Source of the DNA: Leptolyngbya sp. NIES-3755
Lineage (GTDB): Bacteria > Cyanobacteriota > Cyanobacteriia > Leptolyngbyales > Leptolyngbyaceae
Reading direction: 5' to 3'
Assembly: GCA_001548435.1 (NCBI GenBank)
Contig: AP017308.1
Coordinates: 1,435,030 to 1,499,029 of the forward strand
DNA length: 64,000 nucleotides
In this document: positions 17,153 to 25,510 of the stretch, one piece after another
Position numbering within the stretch: the stretch's first letter is position 1
Layout of the letters: each line of letters opens with the position of its first letter
The notes under the pieces: generated by a model
What the model was told of the DNA's origin: nothing
The model's input: the letters and a program-made list of their open reading frames with translations, nothing else
Database searches by the model: none
Position numbers and translations under genes: made by a program

Positions 17153-18526
17153 TTAAGTTTGGGCAAGTTGGCTAGTCGGAGTTGACTCAGCTTCATTTTG
17201 GTCGATCGCATCCAAAATGCCCAGAAATTCCCGTTCAAATGTGACCTGAGCGCGATTTGTTCTGCCGCCAATATAGATTGCTCCATCTTGCTCTAAGCCC
17301 CAAATTTGAGAGTGAGACACATAGCTAAGAATCACACCCAACATGAGTAGACCGAAGCCGAGATAGACGATCGGGATTCCCGGATCAGCTTTGATTTGCA
17401 GTCCAGTGCTACCGATTAGATCCACGATCGACAATCGCACCCCTTTCACTTCAACCGCCATTCCTTTCCGCACTGTTGCAATTAGCTTCCCGTCCATGTC
17501 ATAGATCAAGAGCAAGCCCTGTAAGTCTTTAGCAACTAAAGAAACACCATCGCTCAGATCAGGCTTTAAAGGGAGCCAAGTCCCCCAGACGCGACCGCCT
17601 ACTGCATTCAGCTTCGCCATCGGGGATTGAAGTACCGGACTGTTATTGAGTCGGACTTGAATTGCAGCGATCGACCAATCCGCCTGATACATCGTCACGC
17701 CGTTATGTTTCATCGGCTCGTTCACGTGAATTGTTTTACGATCGACCTCTTTCCCGTTCTTGTCTAACACTGACAAATCCGAATAGAACTGATCAATCTC
17801 ACCCGTCGGTAAGTAATCAATCCAAAACCGATTGACTTTCACCGACCAATCTTTTGGAACCTGTGGAGCCGCCCAAATGCCCGCATCAACGACATTATCG
17901 ATCTTGAATGTGCCACCACTAGGAACCATCTCTTGAGCAATAAAGCCTGTGGTCGCACCAATCACACCGCCCACTAGCACCAAAATCATTGCAGCATGAA
18001 CAATGATCGGACCAATTCGCCCAACAATTCCCTTATGTGCATAGAGCTTTTCACCTTCTCGAAAAATCTTGTATTTGCGCTGTTCGAGTAAGGTCGCAAG
18101 CTGATCTAAGTCACCTTTGGGAAACTCTGCACTCAGAGCAAACTTACGAAATTGGCGCGGCTGACTGTAAAAGTTCCAAGTTCGGGAAAACCAGCGCAGT
18201 GCAGGTAATTGGCGCGTAAAAGTACAAGCTGTGAGACTTGCACCAAACAGAATGAGTAAGGCTAAATACCACCAAGTGCGATAGACATGATCAAGCCCTG
18301 CGATTAGCAAAACTTTCCAGGTTAGAAAGCCAAATAGTGCAGGATGTTCGGGATAGTTCGCTTGATAAAATGCGATCGATTGCCCTTGTTCGATCACCGT
18401 TCCCGCAATACTAAAGACTGCGATCGCGAGTAGAAGAACGATCGCTAATTTCAAATCTGCTAAAACGGGGAGTAATTCTTTCTTAAAATACCGTTTTGGA
18501 ACATTCACCAATTCTGTAAAAGTCAT
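17153..18526 (-). CDS. ccs1: Cytochrome c biogenesis protein Ccs1/CcsB (ResB)
   Basis: 457 residues; component of the System II machinery that carries haem across the thylakoid membrane and attaches it to apocytochromes c. N-terminal helices include [20 protein letters not shown] and the LGSG-like GTVIEQGQS motif; a lumenal domain and a final helix ([25 protein letters not shown]) with the conserved haem-ligand-type His follow. It lies 3 bp after ccdA, forming a two-gene maturation operon. CcsA, the partner, is not in the window. Confidence 0.96.
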   Translation of the reverse strand: MTFTELVNVPKRYFKKELLPVLADLKLAIVLLLAIAVFSIAGTVIEQGQSIAFYQANYPEHPALFGFLTWKVLLIAGLDHVYRTWWYLALLILFGASLTACTFTRQLPALRWFSRTWNFYSQPRQFRKFALSAEFPKGDLDQLATLLEQRKYKIFREGEKLYAHKGIVGRIGPIIVHAAMILVLVGGVIGATTGFIAQEMVPSGGTFKIDNVVDAGIWAAPQVPKDWSVKVNRFWIDYLPTGEIDQFYSDLSVLDKNGKEVDRKTIHVNEPMKHNGVTMYQADWSIAAIQVRLNNSPVLQSPMAKLNAVGGRVWGTWLPLKPDLSDGVSLVAKDLQGLLLIYDMDGKLIATVRKGMAVEVKGVRLSIVDLIGSTGLQIKADPGIPIVYLGFGLLMLGVILSYVSHSQIWGLEQDGAIYIGGRTNRAQVTFEREFLGILDAIDQNEAESTPTSQLAQT

Positions 18527-18529
18527 AGT

Positions 18530-19261
18530 CTAAAACACAAATCGCGACATTAACGAAAACACACCAAATCCAACCAACAAAGCACCACTCGCAGGCGTAA
18601 TCCAAGCCGACCATCGCCGCAGTTCCAATAGTTTTTTAATCGCTGCCGTGAACGTCCCCGCCAATATTAACGGGGCAACATAGCCAGCGGTGTAACACAG
18701 CAACAAGGAACCTCCTAAGATTGGATCTCCTGTCGATGCAATCCAAGCCAGAATCGTTGCTAAAACCGGAGTGCTACAGGGCGAAGCCACTAATCCGAAT
18801 GTGACCCCTAAAAGATACGATCGCACTCCCGCAGGCAATTCATTAGAAATCCATTCCGTTCCCCCAATTGAAGGCATCGCAAACGGTAGAGCTTCTAATA
18901 AGTTCAACCCCATCAAAATCGCGACAACGCTGACCACGATCGGTAAACCTGTCCCAACCTGTCCATACACTTTTCCAAGCAGTGTCGCCCCGATTCCTAA
19001 ACCTGCCAAAGTCGTCGCCAATCCAAGCGAAAACCAGGTTGATTGTGCTGCGGCTTGCAATCGAGATTTCGCCTCATAGCCGCCGATATACCCGATCGTA
19101 ATCGGCAACATCGACAAGGTACAAGGCGTTAAACTCGTGAGCAATCCTGCTGCAAAAATCACACCAATACTGACAGGTGTAATGTGTGCGAGTTGGGATG
19201 AAACTAAGCGATCGGCAAATTGTGAAAGCTCATAGAGTTGGGTTTGAAGCGTCTCGAACAT
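18530..19261 (-). CDS. ccdA: Thiol:disulfide transporter CcdA
   Basis: 243 residues, six membrane helices. It passes reducing equivalents from stromal or cytosolic thioredoxin across the thylakoid membrane to keep apocytochrome c haem-binding Cys reduced. The two redox Cys are seen in SLTPCTLSMLPITIGYIGGY and VASPCSTPVLATILAW. First gene of the ccdA-ccs1 operon; its 225-bp upstream stretch ends at the small RHH gene terminator. Confidence 0.96.
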   Translation of the reverse strand: MFETLQTQLYELSQFADRLVSSQLAHITPVSIGVIFAAGLLTSLTPCTLSMLPITIGYIGGYEAKSRLQAAAQSTWFSLGLATTLAGLGIGATLLGKVYGQVGTGLPIVVSVVAILMGLNLLEALPFAMPSIGGTEWISNELPAGVRSYLLGVTFGLVASPCSTPVLATILAWIASTGDPILGGSLLLCYTAGYVAPLILAGTFTAAIKKLLELRRWSAWITPASGALLVGFGVFSLMSRFVF

Positions 19262-19452
19262 AAGGGCTAACTCTGGAATATTAAGCGATTTGAAGCGCCT
19301 TTATATTCTATCGGCTTTAGCTGAGCATAAGAACCAGGTATGTATTTTGCTTGGATGGAGGTATACGAGAACCAATGGCAGGTGTACCTTAGAAAAAGCT
19401 TCAATTCATAAGTGCTTTCTGCCAAAACTAGACTCCACAAAGAAATGTTTTC

Positions 19453-19476
19453 GTAAAGGTCTGTTGACCCTTTTAC
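19453..19476 (-). terminator. Hairpin after the RHH gene
   Basis: GTAAAAGGGTC (minus strand) pairs with GACCTTTAC with one unpaired base; about 12 bp past the RHH stop codon. It has no strong T run, so termination is likely but not certain. Confidence 0.45.
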
Positions 19477-19487
19477 AGGTTGTGCAC

Positions 19488-19646
19488 TCACTCAGTTCCT
19501 CGTTCAAGTTTACTTAGCGCTTCATCTAATATTCTTTCAGTTAACTCACCCATCGTTGTATTTTGTTGAATACTCTGAATCTTGAGCCGCGTCCTAATTG
19601 TTTTCTTGACTTCGACCTGAAGCATGACAATTTGCTCGTTTGACAT
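19488..19646 (-). CDS. Small RHH-type DNA-binding protein
   Basis: 52 residues, MSNEQIVMLQVEVKKTIRTR followed by LKIQSIQQNTTMGELTERIL and DEALSKLERGTE. The beta strand (VMLQVEVKKTI) and two helices fit a ribbon-helix-helix regulator of the ParG/MobC-like kind. It is divergent from the methylase gene, and the 158 bp between them holds an ATTGATA-A-TATCAAT palindrome, so it may control the restriction-modification genes in the way C proteins do in other systems. That link is inference from position. Confidence 0.6.
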   Translation of the reverse strand: MSNEQIVMLQVEVKKTIRTRLKIQSIQQNTTMGELTERILDEALSKLERGTE

Positions 19647-19733
19647 TGTTTTGTTAATACAAGTTTCTACTGTATGAATACAGAAATCAAATCACTAAGT
19701 ATAGTACAGAGCATTGACAGTATTACTCATATT

Positions 19734-19748
19734 ATTGATAATATCAAT
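19734..19748. promoter_or_regulatory. Palindromic operator candidate between RHH gene and methylase
   Basis: Perfect palindrome ATTGATA-A-TATCAAT in the divergent promoter region. A second copy lies at 19790-19804. Confidence 0.55.
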
Positions 19749-19789
19749 ACCTTACTTTGTATATCTAAAAGTTGCTCTTCTAAAATCTC

Positions 19790-19804
19790 ATTGATAATAT
19801 CGCT
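19790..19804. promoter_or_regulatory. Second operator copy abutting the methylase start
   Basis: ATTGATA-A-TATCgcT, two mismatches from the copy at 19734, ending on the base before the methylase ATG. A bound regulator here could block translation start or transcription. Spacing between the copies is 56 bp. Confidence 0.45.
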
Positions 19805-20857
19805 ATGACAAGAAATCTATATATCGAGAACTTAGAGCGACTTGAATCTCACTTCCGCCGCTTTGGTATAGAAGGAGATATTGCATTGCAGGTCATTGCA
19901 TACAGCTACATTCAGCAGTTTAATTTAGGCGACCTACCTGAAAAGCTGACTTCTAAGTTTGGGTTGGCTTACGCAAAGATACAAGGCATGGATGAGCTAA
20001 AAAATCTTATTAACGAAGTCGTTAGCAAAGATCCACTTGGACAAAATATTCACAGTTGGTATCAATTTTTTATTAGTAGAAAGTTTAGAGAAGGCTCTGG
20101 TAAATTCTTTACCCCTGTCAGCATTGCTTCAGCAATGGTCAGTCTTATTCCTGAGAAGGAAGATGCAATCATAATGGACCCAACCTGCGGCGGCGGCATC
20201 TTCCTCATTGAAATTGCTAAGAGATGGAAAAATCGTCAATGTACTCTGGTTGCGAATGATATAGATCCATCGTTGATTGAATTAACATTGGTTGCTCTTA
20301 GCTTGAATAGCCAAAACAATCACAAAAAGCACTTTATATGTACAGATGTATTCCAGCCAGATTTAAGTTTTGAGAGATGGTATGGCAAGGTCGATTACAT
20401 TCTTGCAAATCCGCCTTTCTCGCTAAGAATCAATTCTGAAAAGTTTGTTAGCCCTCTTTCATTGGCTGGTTATAGAAGCAGCGATGCACTTTTCCTAGAT
20501 ATTGTTGAAAAACTCCTGAAGCCAGGCGGAAGGATTGTATGCTTACTTCCTCATTCAATCATCACGAACAAGGAGTTTTCAAATCTACGAGAGATTGTTG
20601 AGCAGTATTTCTATCTAGTTGGTATTGTCTCCCTTCCTGAAGGAATTTTTTATATGAGTGCTGGAACTTCAACACGTGCCGATATCATTGTTCTTCAGAA
20701 AAAATCGATTGAGATACAACCTCCAACTAAAGTTATCTTTGCCTCAGTTCCATCTGTTGGTTTCAATCTAAATACACGTGTAAAGAACTCAGTCAAGAAT
20801 GATTTAGACATGCTTATTCAAAGAACCGATGTTCAAGAAGCCTTTGGGGTTGTGTAA
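19805..20857 (+). CDS. N6-adenine DNA methyltransferase (HsdM-like, short)
   Basis: 350 residues. After an N-terminal helical part comes GSGKFFTPVSIASAMVSL, the entry to the methylase fold; SAM-binding motif I is MDPTCGGGIFLIEIA and catalytic motif IV is ILANPPFS. The layout is that of type I/IIG (gamma-class) N6-adenine methylases but shorter than HsdM (about 500). The stop overlaps the start of the specificity gene by one base (TAATG). The region is clearly richer in A/T than its neighbours and lies between two housekeeping operons, which fits horizontal gain. Confidence 0.93.
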   Translation: MTRNLYIENLERLESHFRRFGIEGDIALQVIAYSYIQQFNLGDLPEKLTSKFGLAYAKIQGMDELKNLINEVVSKDPLGQNIHSWYQFFISRKFREGSGKFFTPVSIASAMVSLIPEKEDAIIMDPTCGGGIFLIEIAKRWKNRQCTLVANDIDPSLIELTLVALSLNSQNNHKKHFICTDVFQPDLSFERWYGKVDYILANPPFSLRINSEKFVSPLSLAGYRSSDALFLDIVEKLLKPGGRIVCLLPHSIITNKEFSNLREIVEQYFYLVGIVSLPEGIFYMSAGTSTRADIIVLQKKSIEIQPPTKVIFASVPSVGFNLNTRVKNSVKNDLDMLIQRTDVQEAFGVV

Positions 20858-21510
20858 TGGTGGGAAAAGAAAGAAATTTCTTTGTTTCAATTATTGAACG
20901 TAGCGATTATATTTCCTCTACATGGAATCCAAACAGTTATCAATCTTGTGCTGCTAACAAACTTCAAGATTTCATGGACTTTGGAAGAATTAGTAGTAAA
21001 GAGAGAACTCGTACTATTTCGCCATTTAGAGCAATTGAATATAGGGACATTCCCGACGGGAACTATTTGAGCTTTAAGTTAGAGAGAGATGAAGTTCAGA
21101 GGCAAGCCAATCGAGGAGCTTGGGTTACTGAGAACACGCTTCTGTTTGGAACAATGAGAGCGTATCTCGGTAATGTAATCGTTACTCCTCAAGCACCTTG
21201 GATCGGTTATGAATCTTCCGACCTGTGTTTTCAAGTTAAATCAGAGTTTGTCACCCTACTTCCTTACGATGAGCTGAATTATTTCTGGCTCATTTACCTG
21301 AGATCCAAGCAGTTTCTTGAGAAATTACCTTTAGGTAGTGGAGGAACACGTCCACGATTACAACCTGAGTTGTTACATCAGGTTCCAGTTGATGTGCCTT
21401 CGATTGAAATTAGAAAAAAAATTCATGACCAAGTTTCAACTGTTGCGAAAACAGAATGGGAAAATTGTTTGAAACTTGAAGCAGTTCATGACTATCTACT
21501 CCAAGTCTAA
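20857..21510 (+). CDS. Half-size DNA specificity (TRD) subunit
   Basis: 217 residues with one target recognition domain, about half an HsdS protein. The TRD pattern is seen at RAIEYRDIPDGNYLSFKLER, then LLFGTMRAYLGNVIVTPQAP and GGTRPRLQPELLHQVPVDVP, and the C-terminus is a helical spacer (IRKKIHDQVSTVAKTEWENC). A half S subunit usually acts as a dimer, or together with an M subunit, to read a bipartite or palindromic target. It should direct both the methylase before it and perhaps the nuclease after it. Convergent overlap of 15 bp with the nuclease gene. Confidence 0.85.
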   Translation: MVGKERNFFVSIIERSDYISSTWNPNSYQSCAANKLQDFMDFGRISSKERTRTISPFRAIEYRDIPDGNYLSFKLERDEVQRQANRGAWVTENTLLFGTMRAYLGNVIVTPQAPWIGYESSDLCFQVKSEFVTLLPYDELNYFWLIYLRSKQFLEKLPLGSGGTRPRLQPELLHQVPVDVPSIEIRKKIHDQVSTVAKTEWENCLKLEAVHDYLLQV

Positions 21511-22245
21511 TTGTTCTTCATCTAAACTCGCGACAATTCCATGCCTAAGCATAAATCGCTGTAATGGCTCATAAGGAATTCGCTTCAGTTTTCCAAAATT
21601 TGTATCTTTCTGATAATCGGAGTCTGACAGAACTTCTCCTCTTCTGTATTTTGTTTGACTTGTTTTTTTCACGACTTGAGGTATTCCTTCTCTCCACCTT
21701 CCACCTGAAGCAATCAGCCTTCTATCCCTTGCCTCAATACAGTGATCCATAGGAAATAAACCAATATCAATGATTACAGGTTTGCAAACTGTACTAAATC
21801 GCTGAAGTTGTATTGCTGCTAACATTAAGAAGTCCTTATCAGGGATAATATTGCTAAGCTTGACGTTTTCCTTCAAACGAGCAGACGGTTCTCTACGAGT
21901 GGGCGGTCTTTTGAGTCCTAAAGATGGGGTGTCCACAAATAAACCCTTGAGTTCTAATCTGTAGCCCGATCGATGAATGTAGTCAGGATATGACTCGCGA
22001 TTTCCGATTTGACTAGGAGCTTTTGATAGACCCAATCTTTGAAGTTTTTCACGGTTCTCTTCTGTTTCCGCTAATAATTCAATTTGTGGAAGTACAGCAT
22101 CAGCAAGCGTGTTAATAATGACAGCAATTTGGCTTGGCTCAAATCCTGATAATGCAGTTTCTGGAAGAGATAACCAATCAATTCTCAAGCCAATCAGAGG
22201 AGCAAGTTCCCTTTTCATACTTGTGATTTCAGCATCGCTAATCAT
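21496..22245 (-). CDS. Probable PD-(D/E)xK restriction endonuclease
   Basis: 249 residues. The catalytic pattern is YPDYIHRSGYRLELKGLF: an Asp, then E-x-K on the next strand, the PD-(D/E)xK fold. A basic segment KRPPTRREPSARLKENVKL may touch DNA. It is encoded opposite and tail to tail with the methylase and specificity genes, as in many type II systems. The exact type and recognition site cannot be read from sequence. It could act with the half S subunit (BcgI-like logic, but with the nuclease as a separate chain). Confidence 0.7.
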   Translation of the reverse strand: MISDAEITSMKRELAPLIGLRIDWLSLPETALSGFEPSQIAVIINTLADAVLPQIELLAETEENREKLQRLGLSKAPSQIGNRESYPDYIHRSGYRLELKGLFVDTPSLGLKRPPTRREPSARLKENVKLSNIIPDKDFLMLAAIQLQRFSTVCKPVIIDIGLFPMDHCIEARDRRLIASGGRWREGIPQVVKKTSQTKYRRGEVLSDSDYQKDTNFGKLKRIPYEPLQRFMLRHGIVASLDEEQLDLE

Positions 22246-22287
22246 CTAAGTTGCCTCCACAGTTCTAGTCTTCTGGCTATTCCTGTT

Positions 22288-23490
22288 TCAGCGCGAAGAG
22301 CGTGGTTTAAGGCGACGCGATCGAGCTTCTGCAAACGAGATAATTTTTGGATTGTCGATCGACATGACTCGTGCTTCACTACTTTCCCGCGCCACCCGAA
22401 TCAGCAACGCTGCACAAACCAAGCTCGAAATCATCGAACTTCCACCGTAACTAAACAAAGGTAACGGTAGTCCAGTTGTGGGTAAAGCTCCCGTTGCGAC
22501 ACCAATATTGAGGAGGGATTGACCGACCATGATCACCATTACGCCGATCGCCACTAATCGATGAATCGGATTCTTTGCCTGACGAGAAACAATCAGTGCC
22601 AAAGTCGCGTAAGCAACCAACATCGACATGAATAGCACACAGCCAATTAAACCGAATTCTTCCGCAAACACCGCAAAAATAAAGTCAGTATATTGAATTG
22701 GTAAATAAAAGAGTTTTTGTTGCGATAGACCGAATCCAACTCCAGTCAGACCTCCAGAGCCGATCGCTAATAAACTCTGGATCAACTGATAGCCGTCTTG
22801 CAGCGGATCAGACCAAGGATTGAGAAACGACATCACCCGCCGCCGCTGATATTCCCGAATGCTGATACTCAAGGTTGCGAGGAATAAACCCCCGATCGCA
22901 GTTCCACCCAAATAGATGTAAGGCAATCCCGCTGCCAGTGCGACCAACCATAAAGTCATGCCACAAAGCGCTGTCGTACTCAAATTTGGCTGGAGCAGGA
23001 TTCCAACAAGCATCAAGCAAAACAGCCCAATCCAGGTCAGTCGAACGCGCCAAGTTAGCCGTTCCCACTGTCCAAAGATTCGGGCACTTTGCAGGACTAA
23101 GAAGGGCTTAATCAACTCCGAAGGCTGAATCAAAAAGGGACCGGCTTCAAACCAGCGTTGTCCCCCGTTTACTTCTCGTCCGATGATGGTCGTGAGCAAG
23201 ATGCCGCCGAGGAGTCCAATAAAGGCAAAACTCGAAATCCCTTGGATGTAGCGTAACGGCACATGAATCAGGATGTTGAAAAGAATCATGCCGAGCGCGA
23301 TCGCAATCAGTTGTCGCTTGAAGTAGTACAACCCATCCCCGATCGCGTCTCCGACTGGAAATGAGGCACTGTACATGACCGCCAATCCGACAAACAACCA
23401 GACAAACGTGAGCCAGCGCAATAATCGGGGAGTCGCTGCCCAATCCATCGCGGTTGTGTCAAAAAACGGAATGAAGTGCCGCCAGTTCAT
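22288..23490 (-). CDS. ftsW: Septal peptidoglycan polymerase FtsW
   Basis: 400 residues, about ten membrane helices, SEDS family. It polymerises lipid II at the division site together with FtsI. Motifs: REVNGGQRWFEAGPFLIQPS with the Q-P-S-E-L-x-K stretch, the catalytic Asp region in IQYTDFIFAVFAEEFG, and GVATGALPTTGLPLPLFSYG near the end. The ATG overlaps the stop of the upstream secreted-protein gene by four bases. It could in principle be RodA, but the ALPTTGLPLPLFSYGG form and basic tail fit FtsW. Confidence 0.92.
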   Translation of the reverse strand: MNWRHFIPFFDTTAMDWAATPRLLRWLTFVWLFVGLAVMYSASFPVGDAIGDGLYYFKRQLIAIALGMILFNILIHVPLRYIQGISSFAFIGLLGGILLTTIIGREVNGGQRWFEAGPFLIQPSELIKPFLVLQSARIFGQWERLTWRVRLTWIGLFCLMLVGILLQPNLSTTALCGMTLWLVALAAGLPYIYLGGTAIGGLFLATLSISIREYQRRRVMSFLNPWSDPLQDGYQLIQSLLAIGSGGLTGVGFGLSQQKLFYLPIQYTDFIFAVFAEEFGLIGCVLFMSMLVAYATLALIVSRQAKNPIHRLVAIGVMVIMVGQSLLNIGVATGALPTTGLPLPLFSYGGSSMISSLVCAALLIRVARESSEARVMSIDNPKIISFAEARSRRLKPRSSR

Positions 23491-24065
23491 CGATTTGCTA
23501 ACTCCGATCGCAATTTTTCCAAGTCATCGAGTAGAAACACCGTCAATTGTCCCGAATAAGCTCTACCATTTTCGGTTTGAGCGACTTCGAGCCAGTAAGC
23601 AAACCGCTCTCCTCGACGTAATTCACCCTGCTGAGAAGCAATTTGAGCATTTTGTTGAGTCACTGCTGCTTGAATTCGGGCTTCTGTCGGATAGGATTTG
23701 ACGATTTCCGCCTGCTGAAAATCTTGTGCGATTTCTAATCCATAGATCGATCGCACCGATTCCCGCAGTCGATTCAACGTCACCCCATTTCGCATATCAA
23801 ATAGAGAAAGCGTTTCACTGCGAATCATACGCTCTCCCGGTGCAAGCCGAGTCATTTTTCCAGGCGGCATTACCGAGGCGTGAAAGGTCAGTTGTTGAGC
23901 GGCAGTATTGACTCGTCGGACTAAGAATTTCTCATTTGGGCTAGGGCGAACGGCTGAATTGGACTGCATCCAGACCGCAGCTTCATCCAAGGTTTGTCCG
24001 GGGATCGCTTGGGCAGGAGTCGCCATTAGCATCAATCCACCCATCATCAAGCCAATCTTTTTCAT
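23487..24065 (-). CDS. Secreted conserved hypothetical protein
   Basis: 192 residues with a clear signal peptide (MKKIGLMMGGLMLMATPAQA). The mature part has a pattern LDEAAVWMQSNSAVRPSPNE and, near the end, YWLEVAQTENGRAYSGQLTV, but no catalytic motif that I recognise. It sits directly before ftsW and overlaps it by four bases, so the two are probably cotranscribed; a cell-wall or division role is only a guess from that linkage. Confidence 0.75.
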   Translation of the reverse strand: MKKIGLMMGGLMLMATPAQAIPGQTLDEAAVWMQSNSAVRPSPNEKFLVRRVNTAAQQLTFHASVMPPGKMTRLAPGERMIRSETLSLFDMRNGVTLNRLRESVRSIYGLEIAQDFQQAEIVKSYPTEARIQAAVTQQNAQIASQQGELRRGERFAYWLEVAQTENGRAYSGQLTVFLLDDLEKLRSELANR

Positions 24066-24096
24066 GGTTGTACTCCAAAGAAGACAGGCTTATCAT

Positions 24097-25119
24097 TCAC
24101 GGCTCAATTGCGACTTTGATCACTTTGCGCTGTTTCATATCCTGGAAGACTTGCTCTAGGTTTTGCAACGGTTGTCGATCGCTAATCAATAACTCAAATG
24201 GAATCGTTCCACTCGCAAGAAGTTGAAGTGCCGATCGCACAAACTCCGGCGTATTATGAAACACTCCTTTGAGAGTCAGTTCATTGTAGTGGAGTTGTTC
24301 GGTGTTGACGGAAATTCTTGTTTCACGTGGACACCCTCCAAATAAATTGACCGTTGCACCCGGACGAGCACATTCGATCGCGGTTTCCCAAGCACTCGGA
24401 ACCCCGGTCGCCTCGATCACAATATCGGCTCCCCAGCCATCGGTGAGATCTTTGACAAATTCTGGGATGTTGGGAATTTGCCGATAGTTGAACGTGTTTG
24501 CGGCTCCGAATTTTTTGGCAATTTCTAAGCGATCGTCATTTCCACCAAATACATAGAATTCAGTTTGGGGAGCCATCACAGCAACGAACATTAAACCGAT
24601 CGCACCATCACCGAGTAGAACAATCCGATCGCCTTGTTTGTAGTTTGATCGGGCAATTCCATGTAAGACGCAGGCTAAAGGTTCTGTCATTGCCGCGATC
24701 GCATCTGGAACATGATCGGGGATCGCTAAGAGATTGTGTTGAACGATCGCGCTTGGAATTCTCAAATACTGGGCGAATGTTCCATTGTTGAAGCTCAGAT
24801 CTGTACAAAGTGAGAATTCTTTGCGCTGACAGAAGAAGCAGGACAGACAAGGCGCGGAATTATTCGCAACGACACGATCGCCAATTTTCCAATTTGTGAT
24901 GGATTTGTCGATCGCCACAATTCGCCCTGCTGCCTCGTGTCCAAACAGAGTCGGAGGCTTTAACATTTTTGCGTGTCCGCCTCGTCGCCACACTTTCAAA
25001 TCTGTTCCACAAGTTGTCGCGGCTCCCACTTCGATCACGACTTCTCCAGTTCCGGGCGTGGGATCATCGACCATCTCCAATCGCAGATCTTCTTTTCCGT
25101 AGAGTAATGCAGCTAACAC
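24097..25119 (-). CDS. Zinc-dependent MDR alcohol dehydrogenase
   Basis: 340 residues, GTG start. Medium-chain dehydrogenase/reductase of the threonine or sorbitol dehydrogenase kind. Catalytic zinc ligands lie in TTCGTDLKVW and LFGHEAAGRIV; the structural zinc site is CLSCFFCQRKEFSLC; the NAD(P)-binding loop is VLLGDGAIGLMFVAVM. The physiological substrate cannot be told. It precedes the secreted-protein gene with 31 bp between them and follows folB by about 25 bp. Confidence 0.92.
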   Translation of the reverse strand: MLAALLYGKEDLRLEMVDDPTPGTGEVVIEVGAATTCGTDLKVWRRGGHAKMLKPPTLFGHEAAGRIVAIDKSITNWKIGDRVVANNSAPCLSCFFCQRKEFSLCTDLSFNNGTFAQYLRIPSAIVQHNLLAIPDHVPDAIAAMTEPLACVLHGIARSNYKQGDRIVLLGDGAIGLMFVAVMAPQTEFYVFGGNDDRLEIAKKFGAANTFNYRQIPNIPEFVKDLTDGWGADIVIEATGVPSAWETAIECARPGATVNLFGGCPRETRISVNTEQLHYNELTLKGVFHNTPEFVRSALQLLASGTIPFELLISDRQPLQNLEQVFQDMKQRKVIKVAIEP

Positions 25120-25144
25120 AGCAATTTTTCAACCTCAGAAGCCT

Positions 25145-25510
25145 TTAGACAGCTAATTTCTTTCTCACAATGTCGATCGTAATTTTTCCACCAAAATCCG
25201 GGATCGGTGCAGCAGGTTTCGTGAGTTTCACTTGCACTTGAGTCACCTGATCAAATTGCAGAATTGATTGTGCGATCGCACTCGCCAATTTCTCTAATAA
25301 ATCGAACTTCGATGTTTTGATCAATTTCTGCGTGAGTTCAATCACGTCACAATAATTCAACGTATTGGATAAGCGGTCGCTGTCTCCTGCTTTTGCCAGA
25401 TCAATCCAAAGCGTCAAATCCACTTCAAACCATTGACCTAATACCTTTTCTTCTGGCAATGCGCCTGTATATCCGTATCCGCGAATCTGAGTTAAATGTA
25501 TGCAGTCCAT
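25145..25510 (-). CDS. folB: Dihydroneopterin aldolase
   Basis: Cleaves dihydroneopterin to 6-hydroxymethyl-dihydropterin and glycolaldehyde in folate synthesis. 121 residues, MDCIHLTQIRGYGYTGALPE with the active-site E, then LSNTLNYCDVIELTQKLI and the final VQVKLTKPAAPIPDF with the catalytic Lys. I chose the ATG at 25510, which shares its A with the TGA stop of the GT39 gene (TGATG); a GTG one codon earlier is possible. Coupled to the glycosyltransferase upstream. Confidence 0.95.
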   Translation of the reverse strand: MDCIHLTQIRGYGYTGALPEEKVLGQWFEVDLTLWIDLAKAGDSDRLSNTLNYCDVIELTQKLIKTSKFDLLEKLASAIAQSILQFDQVTQVQVKLTKPAAPIPDFGGKITIDIVRKKLAV

